A stretch of 14,086 nucleotides of DNA, from assembly GCA_910576975.1 (NCBI GenBank), contig CAJTJY010000002.1, positions 167,834-181,919 of the forward strand. The letters are read 5' to 3'. Under the pieces are notes generated by a model. That model searched no databases. It worked only from the letters and a program-made list of their open reading frames with translations, and had not been told where the DNA came from. This document shows, piece by piece, positions 7,502 through 13,822 of the stretch (within the stretch, counting starts at the first letter, position 1; every line of letters begins with the position of its first letter). The position numbers and the translations under genes are program-made. The DNA is from an uncultured Lachnospiraceae bacterium (lineage in GTDB: Bacteria; Bacillota; Clostridia; Lachnospirales; Lachnospiraceae).

Positions 7502-7761
7502 ATGATTCTCTGATTTATTCAAAACCCTAAGAAAAACCTATTATCAACAGTAACATTGCGAAAAACATAAAGCAACTTGAATAACGGAATCTCAAAAATG
7601 ATTCATAAGATGATGCTACTTATATTATCAGATAATTATGTATTAGTTGTGTTCAGATTTAAAAAAACGTTGTTAATCGTATTTCAAGTCTACAATCCAT
7701 CTGATAAGAAAAATATTTTTACATTTTAGTGTCGAACGGTCTTTGCTATACAATAAAACAA

Positions 7762-7845
7762 GAGGCTGTCGCACTAAGATATCTACTTGTTCAAACGGTT
7801 TATATCGCAAAGCAATGTAAACAAATATCTTAGTGCGACAGCCTC
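7762..7845. repeat. 84-bp inverted-repeat element, MITE-like
   Basis: Perfect 21-bp arms lie at 7762-7782 (beginning GAGGCTGTCGCACTAAG) and 7825-7845, with a 42-base centre. GCTGT-type ends of this kind occur in IS1182 and related insertion sequences, so a non-autonomous derivative is likely. It lies about 55 bases past the stop of the DUF3267 gene and, read on the minus strand, is followed by CTTGTTTTATT, so it may also end that transcript. No clear target duplication is seen. Confidence 0.65.
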
Positions 7846-7901
7846 GCACCTATCTATGTAAAAATAATTTCTTAAAAATTCTGAATTTGCATTATTGGTT
7901 C

Positions 7902-8531
7902 CTATTTCTCAAAAACAACAAAACCACATTCATAAGGATGATCACAATACATACTTTCTTTCTTTTCCGTGCGGTATAACAAGATTTTCAGTAGAATCAG
8001 AAAATCTCCACCACCTGAAAGAATCATGATTTCTGCCAAAAAAAATAACAATAATTGATTTGCGATCACCGCAGCCACTGCCACTCCGCCCCCTAAAACC
8101 AAGGTAGGCATAGCAACCCCTAACAGATACTGCCACTTTCTCAATGGCTCTGAGCAAGTGCAGTATGGAGAAAAACTACTCCAAATAAATCCAAAATCAA
8201 TCGAGCGAAAATGATTTTTTGCAAAAATGCCCCAAGTAATTCCGTGAATTATCTCATGCCCAATCGTTAGGCATAGTATTAGCACAAAGGCTGCTACGAC
8301 AAATCCTAAAGAAAGCACCTCTAAGTCAAAACCGTTCACATAATCATAGACCCAAAATATGACAGCCAGAAATGGTAACACGCTCAAAGGCCCTAGAACA
8401 TTCGCTTGTCGAATGTCGATAATCCTATTGATCATTTTATATCCTTTTTGCTGCATTTCTGAGTTTAATTTTTCAAAGTCATCTTTACGTTTCAATTCTT
8501 TTTCTGTTAATTTTCTTTTATCTTGATCCAT
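7902..8531 (-). CDS. DUF3267 putative zincin membrane protein
   Basis: A 209-residue membrane protein. After a charged N-terminal stretch (about 1-40) come hydrophobic helices at about 45-65, 70-92 (running into the motif), 135-158 and 162-182. The second ends in GHEIIHGITWG, an HExxH zinc-binding signature within the membrane, typical of DUF3267 proteins, which are thought to be peptidases without a proven substrate. SPYCTCSEPLRKWQY and a short Cys/His-containing tail (YCDHPYECGF) are further features. The ATG at 8531 is chosen because GGAGG is 5 bases upstream; an ATG at 8543 precedes that site. It has its own promoter at 8663-8691 and is flanked by two related inverted repeats. Function is unknown; sporulation- or envelope-linked proteolysis is only a guess from similar folds. 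Confidence 0.82.
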   Translation of the reverse strand: MDQDKRKLTEKELKRKDDFEKLNSEMQQKGYKMINRIIDIRQANVLGPLSVLPFLAVIFWVYDYVNGFDLEVLSLGFVVAAFVLILCLTIGHEIIHGITWGIFAKNHFRSIDFGFIWSSFSPYCTCSEPLRKWQYLLGVAMPTLVLGGGVAVAAVIANQLLLFFLAEIMILSGGGDFLILLKILLYRTEKKESMYCDHPYECGFVVFEK

Positions 8532-8575
8532 AATTGCCTCCATTCTGTGCGCTTTTCAGCACAAACAGGTAGTTC

Positions 8576-8627
8576 GGAGCTATCGCACGAATCTATAGAT
8601 TGTAATTCATGTTAGTGTGACAGCCTC
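8576..8627. repeat. degenerate copy of the GCTGTCGCAC inverted repeat
   Basis: The left arm GGAGCTATCGCACGAA (8576-8591) and right arm TTAGTGTGACAGCCTC (8612-8627) match the arms of the 84-bp element at 7762-7845 with a few changes, around a shorter 20-base centre. It lies between the promoter and ribosome binding site of the DUF3267 gene, so it would be in that mRNA's leader. Confidence 0.6.
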
Positions 8628-8662
8628 ACTTAATTCACTCCAAACTCCGATTTGTGTTTTCA

Positions 8663-8691
8663 ATTATATCATGTTGACTTTTGGCTTACAA
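8663..8691 (-). promoter_or_regulatory. sigma-A type promoter of the DUF3267 gene
   Basis: On the minus strand TTGTAA (8686-8691) and a perfect TATAAT (8663-8668) are separated by exactly 17 bases. Transcription would start near 8655, giving a leader of about 125 bases that contains the degenerate inverted repeat. The remaining bases from 8700 to 8890 show no gene or recognisable site. Confidence 0.75.
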
Positions 8692-8898
8692 TCATAAAAT
8701 GCAGGTCATCACAACTTTCATAATTTTAGTATACAGCCGCACCATGGCTTTCTTTTCCATTTCCGCCATATCCTACTACTTCCTATCGATTCATTTGAGA
8801 ATGCCTCTTCCTGGCCTTTTGGAAGTACTTAAAATTCTATTCCTATAACGCTAGAATTCATTTATAATTATCAACTGAGAAAACATTAAAATTTGGTA

Positions 8899-8929
8899 TT
8901 GACTCTCTCGTAACGTAACGGTTTACGAT
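8899..8929 (+). promoter_or_regulatory. MerR-type promoter and operator
   Basis: TTGACT (8899-8904) and TACGAT (8924-8929) are 19 bases apart, the over-long spacing that MerR-family activators correct by untwisting DNA. Between them lies the inverted repeat TCGTAA (8908-8913) / TTACGA (8923-8928). The adjacent gene is itself a MerR regulator, so autoregulation is the natural reading. Confidence 0.85.
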
Positions 8930-8947
8930 TAAGCGAAAGGAGGAAAA

Positions 8948-9787
8948 ATGAAAACCATAAAAGACATGTCAAAGATAAGCGGAGCAAGTATAAGAACGTT
9001 GAGGTATTATGATGAGATTGGACTACTAAAGCCAACGAAATTAACGCAAGCCGGTTATCGGCTTTATGACGACAAAGCGTTAGAAAAGTTGCAGGAAATT
9101 ATGTTTTTTAGAGAATTGGAAATTCCATTGATGGACATTAAAGTAATCATCGATAACCCCAATTGTGATAAAGAACAGGCTTTATTCACTCAAAAATCTT
9201 TATTGGAGCAGAAACGAAATCGGCTAAATGGGATTATTGAGTTAATCACAGATGTAATGAAAGGAGTCAATACAATGAGTTTTGGAGCATTTGACAATGA
9301 GGAAATGCAAAAAATGGTAAACCATGCTTTAGAATGCATGTCAAAGGAAAGCCTTGACGAGCAAGTGCAAAGATACGGAAGCATCGAACAATACAAAGAA
9401 CACTTGATATCCGGCTTTGCCAATGAGCAGGCTGCCGCAGACTTATTGAAATGGTATGGCAGCAAAGAAAAAGCAATAGAAGCAGTGATGCAGTCAACCG
9501 GGAATGCCGAAGAAATAAAGCAGGAACAAGCAGAAAATTCTAAAATCTACAAACAATTTATGGCGGCAAAAGAAGCTGACAATATGAATATGGCACATTC
9601 CGCTGTTGAAATGCTTGCCGAGAATTATAAGACAATGTTTGCGCTTGATAATGCGAGAAATATCCTGCTCGACCTGGCAAAGGAATATTTACAAAATGTG
9701 AAACTTGCAGAGGCAACCGATAGACAATTTGGAAAAGGCTGTTCTAAATACGTCGCACATGCGATTCAACATTATTATGGCGTATAA
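8948..9787 (+). CDS. TipA-like MerR-family transcriptional regulator
   Basis: A 279-residue regulator. Residues 1-70 are a MerR winged helix (ISGASIRTLRYYDEIGLLKP, then GYRLYDDKALEKLQEI). A dimerisation coiled coil spans about 75-108. Residues 110-279 form a TipAS-type all-helical ligand domain, which in Streptomyces TipA captures thiopeptide antibiotics and in related proteins other drugs. AAAGGAGG directly precedes the ATG. A second AAAGGAG (9260-9266) stands 8 bases before an in-frame ATG at codon 110 (9275), exactly at the domain junction. Its promoter carries a MerR operator. It overlaps the convergent hypothetical gene by 13 bases at its 3' end. No transporter or resistance gene is next to it, so its targets besides itself are unknown. 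Confidence 0.92.
   Translation: MKTIKDMSKISGASIRTLRYYDEIGLLKPTKLTQAGYRLYDDKALEKLQEIMFFRELEIPLMDIKVIIDNPNCDKEQALFTQKSLLEQKRNRLNGIIELITDVMKGVNTMSFGAFDNEEMQKMVNHALECMSKESLDEQVQRYGSIEQYKEHLISGFANEQAAADLLKWYGSKEKAIEAVMQSTGNAEEIKQEQAENSKIYKQFMAAKEADNMNMAHSAVEMLAENYKTMFALDNARNILLDLAKEYLQNVKLAEATDRQFGKGCSKYVAHAIQHYYGV
9260..9277 (+). promoter_or_regulatory. internal ribosome binding site for a TipAS-like short product
   Basis: AAAGGAG at 9260-9266 is followed 8 bases later by the in-frame ATG at 9275-9277. Translation from it would give a 170-residue protein starting MSFGAFDNEEM, made only of the ligand-binding domain. Streptomyces tipA is known to use the same trick, with the short form beginning at about residue 110. 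Confidence 0.65.
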
Positions 9788-10236
9788 TATGTGTCAAAAC
9801 GCAAGAATGGATTGTTTTCTTCACTCAATGCAGGCTGAAACGCCATGTAACGGCATTTCTGATGCTGCTCGCCATCCAACAGAAAGGTAAATCCCATTAC
9901 ACATTTCGGATTACAGTCGTAAGGATTGACAAGCCGTTTGCAGACAGACGCTTTCTTTATTTCCTTTTTAACCTTTTCGGGCAGTGTGTCAAGAAAGCTG
10001 TGGTATTCCTGAATATGTTCGGGATAAATGCGCAGCTTCATCCCCGTTTTTCGGGATACGAATGTTGCCAAAGTCCTTTTGCCGCTGTTTGACACATAGG
10101 ACACAACATAACCGCTTTTTTGCAATTTCATGTCGCACTTACAGCCGTTCCCTGTCAGATACTCGTTAATTTGGCTTACAAAGCTACGAAAACGCTCATC
10201 AACTGTTTCCATAAACATATTAAATTTCTCGTCCAT
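9775..10236 (-). CDS. conserved hypothetical protein
   Basis: A soluble protein of 153 residues with no signal peptide or membrane helix. It contains KLQKSGYVVSYVSNSGKRT, a KTGMKLRIYPEH stretch, and several cysteines (GCKCD, VCKR, YDCNPKC, QKCRY) that could bind a metal, though no standard motif is formed. I recognise similar unnamed proteins from Clostridia but know no function. The ATG at 10236 lies 11 bases past the AraC stop with AAGGGA close upstream; an ATG at 10278 would overlap AraC by 31 bases. It is probably co-transcribed with the AraC gene. The last residues (FDTYYTP) lie over the end of the convergent MerR gene and look unlike the rest, so the C-terminus may have been cut and replaced. 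Confidence 0.7.
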   Translation of the reverse strand: MDEKFNMFMETVDERFRSFVSQINEYLTGNGCKCDMKLQKSGYVVSYVSNSGKRTLATFVSRKTGMKLRIYPEHIQEYHSFLDTLPEKVKKEIKKASVCKRLVNPYDCNPKCVMGFTFLLDGEQHQKCRYMAFQPALSEENNPFLRFDTYYTP

Positions 10237-10247
10237 AAGTCCCTTAG

Positions 10248-11099
10248 CTATCCCCTTTTCTTTACCACGGGTATCCATACCTCATATTGTGCGTTCTGTG
10301 GATCTGGGTTTAAGTAAACCTCAATATCGGGGGCGTTGGCATATTCATATCCAGAGGTCGGAAGCCACTCTGTTATAATCCGCTGCTCCAATTCCTGTAT
10401 CGACTGGTTTGTACCTGTTCCAGAAAAGACTGCCCAAGTAGACGCAGGCACGGTATAGTCTTCAAATTCATTGCTTATTTTTGTACTGGAAACAGCAATA
10501 AAATACTTCCATTGTTCCTCGTCATTGCAGGCGCTCACGCCTAAAAGTGCCTTTAATGGCGTATCCATCATTGATGCCAATTTCTGTATGGTTCCATTTA
10601 CAGACGCCTCCTGCCACATCTTAGGCACAACCATAAAGTTATTTTCGATTTCCTTATCAAGCGGCGCAGATACGCCAATGATGCGGAAAGCCTCTTTTGT
10701 CTCGATTCTATAATTCATTTCTGTCGCTCCTTTTACAGCAATTCTAAACACAATGGGGGAAAAAGTTTTCACGGATACGCCTTCGTCTTTCACGGACGAT
10801 GGGGCTATCCCGTGAAAAGACTGGAACGCCCTGTTAAATGCAGTCGGGGAGCGATAGCCGTACTTATCTGCAATATCAATAATTCGTTCATCTCCACCCT
10901 GCAAGTCCACCGCCGCCAAAGACATTTTTCTTCTTCGGATATATTCTGCCAGAGTGATGCCCGCCATATAAGTAAACATCCTCTGATAGTGATAGGTGGA
11001 ACAGCAGGCGATCCGCCCAAGCTGTTCATAGTCAATTTCGCCTGTCAAATGTTCCTCAATATAATTCATGCTTTGGTTTAATCTTTCTACCCATTCCAT
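10248..11099 (-). CDS. AraC-family regulator with GyrI-like effector domain
   Basis: A 283-residue regulator of the Rob/SoxS-like layout. Two helix-turn-helix motifs lie in residues about 8-108 (YEQLGRIACCSTYHYQRMFTYMAG; then IIDIADKYGYRSPTAFNRAFQSFHGIAPS). A GyrI/SbmC-type small-molecule domain covers about 120-280 (MNYRIETKEAFRIIGVSAPL; PASTWAVFSGTG; EWLPTSGYEYANAPDIEVYL; YEVWIPV). The ATG at 11099 is chosen because AAGGAGG is 6 bases upstream; an ATG at 11120 would precede this site. The hypothetical gene starts 11 bases after its stop. Such proteins often respond to drugs or other amphipathic compounds, but its targets here are not visible. Confidence 0.9.
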   Translation of the reverse strand: MEWVERLNQSMNYIEEHLTGEIDYEQLGRIACCSTYHYQRMFTYMAGITLAEYIRRRKMSLAAVDLQGGDERIIDIADKYGYRSPTAFNRAFQSFHGIAPSSVKDEGVSVKTFSPIVFRIAVKGATEMNYRIETKEAFRIIGVSAPLDKEIENNFMVVPKMWQEASVNGTIQKLASMMDTPLKALLGVSACNDEEQWKYFIAVSSTKISNEFEDYTVPASTWAVFSGTGTNQSIQELEQRIITEWLPTSGYEYANAPDIEVYLNPDPQNAQYEVWIPVVKKRG

Positions 11100-11181
11100 G
11101 AGATACCTCCTTATCCGCACATATCGTACTTTATAGAAATAAATTCGTCTTTATTATTATAAGGTTTATTCTTAGAATTTT

Positions 11182-11210
11182 CCTCTCTATACTTGCACAA
11201 AAAAGAGAGG
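11182..11210. repeat. small inverted repeat between AraC gene and DUF5131 pseudogene
   Basis: CCTCTCT (11182-11188) pairs with AGAGAGG (11204-11210). Read on the minus strand it follows the stop of the DUF5131 remnant, and a T6 run lies inside the loop rather than after the stem, so it would be a poor terminator as drawn. The 120 bases here also carry the AraC upstream region; no convincing promoter hexamers were found. Confidence 0.3.
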
Positions 11211-11217
11211 TGGTTTC

Positions 11218-11751
11218 TCAATAATTGATATTTGCCTTCCTGGCTTGGCTGTATAAGTCACGAGTAGACAGCGTATAGCTTTTTCCATCCTTGATAAAAT
11301 GTGTCCCACACTGCCGAAACTCAAAACGTACCTTGCGGGTGATACATTGCTCCCTTATGGAAAGCACCCACGCATAGTCAAGCGGTCTGGCGTTTCTGTC
11401 TGATTCGCCGCCAACTACGACTAATTCAATGTTATCAAGATAAGCGGCAAGGTTTATTTCCTCAATCAATGGCTGGCAGATAATATATTTATGTTTGATA
11501 GGCAGTTTGCCGAGAATGGAAAGCCTGTAATCAGCCCTGTCTTGGTTTTCTACTGTGCAGCCAACTGTAACATTTTCATATCCGTAGAAAAGCAGAGGTA
11601 CACGATCTGCCCCGATTTGATTTTGTATTCTCCCGATTTATTTTTAGCAACAGGAGCATAAAAGTTATTCGTCTTTACAATATTGTTCGCATCAATGCCT
11701 GCATCCCTCGCTATGTTTATGGCAACCACGCCACGGATTCCACATTGCCAT
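11218..11751 (-). pseudogene. broken DUF5131 (phage Gp37/Gp68-type) gene
   Basis: Three pieces of one DUF5131 protein appear in different frames. The start MAMWNPWRGCHKHSEGCRH (ATG at 11751, GAGGG 7 bases upstream) runs into a TGA at the place where the conserved Cys-Tyr is expected. A second piece reads DAGIDANNIVKTNNFYAPVA and continues to GQIVYLCFSTDM. The third, in another frame, begins GYENVTVGCTVENQDRADYR and runs intact to the normal end QARKANINY; it contains VVVGGESDRNARPLDYAW, a family hallmark. Material expected between the second and third pieces is missing, pointing to an internal deletion plus at least one frameshift. The 83-residue tail (from 11469) is open but unlikely to be a separate gene. 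DUF5131 proteins occur in phages and mobile elements and have no settled function. Confidence 0.8.
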
Positions 11752-11815
11752 ATTTATACCCTCACAGTTTTGCAGACCGGGCAGAAGAGCCATTTTATTT
11801 TTTTCATTGTAAACC

Positions 11816-12415
11816 TCATTTCTTGCAATTAGAAAAATGCAAATACGATAAAATACTGATAGGGCAAAAATATAAACACCAAAATTCCAATACCGCTACG
11901 CCTATCCATGTTGGACTAGCCGATTTGAACAATCCAAGTATCGGAGCCATCATGCAAGATATAAAAAACACACCGTGTACCATGAGCAGAGATTTTAACC
12001 ATCGGTCTGCTTTCGTCCTTGATGTCACTGTCAATCCTGCAAAAAAAGCAGCTAATGACATGACGGCATAGCCCAGCAGGTCATAGTTGAACATCAATCC
12101 GCATTGCTGAAAGTCAAGAAGCATGGCAGCTTGCTGTGTCAATTCATTTAGTCGGACAGTCGTTAGCTGTGCAAAATAGACTAGTAATATGATGGCTGTA
12201 TAGATGGAACAAAAAGCCACCGAAACATAGCCCGCTAATTTTGCTCCCTTTTCGGCAAAATAAGCATATCCGCACATCATTGTCACAAAACTAAACGCAA
12301 TGAACATAGAAAAGAAGTAACTGCCATAATCAAATCTAAATAGCATAGACAGAGCAAAGCAGATAACCGCAATGAAATTAACAACAGAACTGTACGCTCC
12401 TATTTTCCTATTCAT
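11816..12415 (-). CDS. six-helix membrane protein, function unknown
   Basis: A 199-residue integral membrane protein with about six helices (near 8-26, 30-50, 60-83, 108-130, 142-161, 168-191). A polar segment at about 84-107 (TTVRLNELTQQAAMLLDFQQ) would form an outside or inside loop. No catalytic or transport motif is recognised. The ATG at 12415 is supported by AAGGATGG 9-10 bases upstream. The start overlaps by 8 bases the stop of the preceding broken gene, an arrangement typical of translational coupling, so the two once formed an operon. I have seen similar unnamed proteins in Clostridia but do not know a role; service to a lost regulator or drug response is only speculation. Confidence 0.75.
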   Translation of the reverse strand: MNRKIGAYSSVVNFIAVICFALSMLFRFDYGSYFFSMFIAFSFVTMMCGYAYFAEKGAKLAGYVSVAFCSIYTAIILLVYFAQLTTVRLNELTQQAAMLLDFQQCGLMFNYDLLGYAVMSLAAFFAGLTVTSRTKADRWLKSLLMVHGVFFISCMMAPILGLFKSASPTWIGVAVLEFWCLYFCPISILSYLHFSNCKK

Positions 12416-12600
12416 CAATTTGCACCATCCTTTCAAAAAGAATATCGACCAATTTACTAATATATGCAGCTCCGTCCTTGGTTTTCGTAAAATGATATCC
12501 AAATTAATTGTTTGACTGTTTGACTTCCTCAAAATGCCGTCTGTATTGCGGTAGTAAGAATAAATGCAAACATAGATTTATCCTCGTTGGACATGCCATT
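12408..12600 (-). pseudogene. C-terminal remnant of a lost gene, possibly a TetR-type regulator
   Basis: On the minus strand coding-like sequence reads MSNEDKSMFAFILTTAIQTA, shifts frame at about 12527-12540 into FEEVKQSNN, meets a TAA at 12504-12506, then continues in the same frame as GYHFTKTKDGAAYISKLVDI and on to VQIDE with a TAG at 12408-12410. One frameshift and one nonsense codon therefore break it, and no N-terminal half is found further upstream. The helical, Lys/Asp-rich tail resembles C-terminal domains of TetR regulators, but the match is too loose for certainty. Its end overlaps the start of the membrane protein by 8 bases. Confidence 0.55.
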
Positions 12601-12640
12601 CTTCCTCCAGATAAAATATTCACTCTACATCTTTTGTCTG

Positions 12641-13057
12641 CTGTCTTAAATGCAATTTTAAGTTTTATCCTTGTATGAGTTCATTGATTACGTAAATCCT
12701 GCAAGTTGAAAGCTGGCTGAAAATAGGCTTATGCAGAAGTGCATAGAGAAGCGGAAAGGTTGGTTTAGGCTCCCAACGATGAAGTCAATAGAGAAAAAAG
12801 ATCAGAGAAATTAAATGTCAGAGGATTTCAAGAGTAAAATTTACGACCAAATAAAAAAACACGCTCGTAATCAAAAAGCAACATCAAAAGCGCTTTTCAT
12901 TTTGCAAAGTGCTTTTTGATGGGAAAATATATACTTTATGCCTGGAAGCCTGCCAACCCCTTTACCAGATGGCACTTGCTTGCATTATGATATAAAAAAC
13001 TTGCTTCAAACGTACTTGCGAACCAAGTCTTGATTAATATTTAAAATACTTTGAGGG
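12641..13057. other. intergenic region with nested palindromes, no clear gene
   Basis: No convincing gene is seen. The perfect arms ATCAAAAAGCA (12870-12880) and TGCTTTTTGAT (12910-12920) enclose the 12-base palindrome AAAAGCGCTTTT (12886-12897). Short open stretches on the plus strand (for example EVNREKRSEKLNVRGFQE at about 12785-12838, and a 34-codon frame from about 12814 starting MSEDFKSKIYDQIKKHAR) read like protein but lack ribosome binding sites and are interrupted, so they may be worn coding remnants. Confidence 0.4.
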
Positions 13058-13276
13058 CTATAAAAGTTGGTCTGTATCAGAGGGTATATATTGCAGAATA
13101 TCCTGTACCTGGCAATTTAGAAGCCTGCATAAATCGTTGATAGTTTTTGTGGAAATATCTTTATTATGTTTTAGCCGGTGCAAAGTGCTGTTTGACAAAT
13201 GATATTTATTGGTAAGCGTATACCAGTTTTCCGTTGATTCTTTCAAAGTTTCCCAAAATGGAGAGTAATCAATCAT
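13058..13276 (-). CDS. small XRE/Cro-CI type DNA-binding protein
   Basis: A 72-residue single-domain regulator. Residues about 14-62 form a helix-turn-helix of the Cro/CI kind: YTLTNKYHLSNSTLHRLKHN (recognition helix around NSTLHRLKHN), then ISTKTINDLCRLLNCQVQDI. It is close to the usual 65-75-residue length for such minimal repressors, which are common on integrative elements. GAGG lies 7 bases before the ATG. A strong promoter points away from it on the plus strand at 13339, so it may repress that divergent transcript. The sequence upstream of its own start is very AT-rich; the possible -10 (TATATT) has no good -35. Confidence 0.85.
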   Translation of the reverse strand: MIDYSPFWETLKESTENWYTLTNKYHLSNSTLHRLKHNKDISTKTINDLCRLLNCQVQDILQYIPSDTDQLL

Positions 13277-13338
13277 GATACTACCTCATTACAAAAAAAT
13301 ATAATTTAATATAAATATGATAAAAGATATTTTTACAC

Positions 13339-13367
13339 TTGAATATCTTCGTTAAAAAGAATATAAT
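13339..13367 (+). promoter_or_regulatory. strong sigma-A type promoter, divergent from the XRE gene
   Basis: TTGAAT (13339-13344) and a perfect TATAAT (13362-13367) are spaced exactly 17 bases. Transcription would begin near 13374. Downstream there is GTGAGGTG and only very short reading frames before the palindromic element at 13514. Confidence 0.75.
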
Positions 13368-13397
13368 GGGCATGGAGCGAACAAGAAATGTGAGGTG

Positions 13398-13523
13398 ATG
13401 TATTTAGGAAAAATGATAATAAAAATTCTCAATCACGGGCTGAATGTGTTATGGTAAGAATTAAACATTTTATGGTTTCAATGTTTGTTGCCAGTGATTA
13501 TCGTCAGTTATCACTAGTGTGCT
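13398..13523 (+). other. possible small or truncated ORFs behind the divergent promoter
   Basis: Two overlapping frames are open. ATG at 13398, 2 bases after GAGGTG, encodes a 19-residue peptide ending LNHGLNVLW. In another frame an open stretch (NKNSQSRAECVMVRIKHFMV, continuing SMFVASDYRQLSLVC) stops at a TGA just inside the palindromic element, as if a gene had been cut by its insertion; its only ATG starts lack a clear ribosome binding site. Which, if either, is translated cannot be told from the sequence. Confidence 0.25.
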
Positions 13524-13679
13524 GACACATTTATATTCAGGCAAACCTCCTTGTCCGATTGCCCATCAGACTGCGTTGTCATCAGTCAACGATGCCACCG
13601 CATCGTCTCTTTCTTCCGTCTTGCTGATGAACAATCGTTCTGCAGAGTTTCGCCAGATATAAATGTGTCAGCACACTAG
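13514..13679. mobile_element. 166-bp T-shaped palindromic element (MITE-like)
   Basis: Perfect 23-bp terminal arms begin CTAGTGTGCTGACACATT (13514-13536 and 13657-13679). Pairing continues inward with bulges: CAGGC-AAAC with its partner near 13645-13656, CGATTG (13556-13561) with CAATCG (13632-13637), and CATCAG (13564-13569) with CTGATG (13624-13629). The top holds two side hairpins, CGTTG/CAACG (13574-13591) and ACGATGC-CACC-GCATCGT (13589-13606), which share three bases. CTAG at both outer ends could be a 4-bp target duplication, as some IS5-type elements make, but CTAG is itself a palindrome so this is not decisive. No protein is encoded. Confidence 0.7.
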
Positions 13680-13719
13680 CCGTAAATTATTTTACACTTC
13701 CACAAACCTTTTCGCTAAC

Positions 13720-13740
13720 TCGAGCTGTTGACAAACCTCC
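13720..13740. mobile_element. possible outer end of the IS1182-type element
   Basis: GAGCTGTTGACAAAC (from 13722) lies about 100 bases past the transposase stop and resembles the GNCTGTTGACAA-type terminal repeats of IS1182 relatives. The other end is outside the window, so the boundary is an inference. Confidence 0.3.
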
Positions 13741-13822
13741 TAATTCGTAAATGTCACAAGATATCATGATAAAAATCTAGCAAAAATAACAGAAATATTC
13801 CAAAGAAAAAAGTCATGGTTCT

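Noticed and set aside
7523..7761. FMN riboswitch or other leader RNA before apbE
   Set aside because: No conserved FMN-riboswitch motifs or strong stems were found; only AT-rich sequence without a clear promoter.
11218..11469. 83-codon frame treated as a complete small gene
   Set aside because: It is the C-terminal part of the DUF5131 reading frame, which continues open upstream of its ATG.
11745..12071. 108-codon plus-strand frame opposite the six-helix membrane protein
   Set aside because: No ribosome binding site and no family features; the minus-strand frame has regular membrane helices and a good start.
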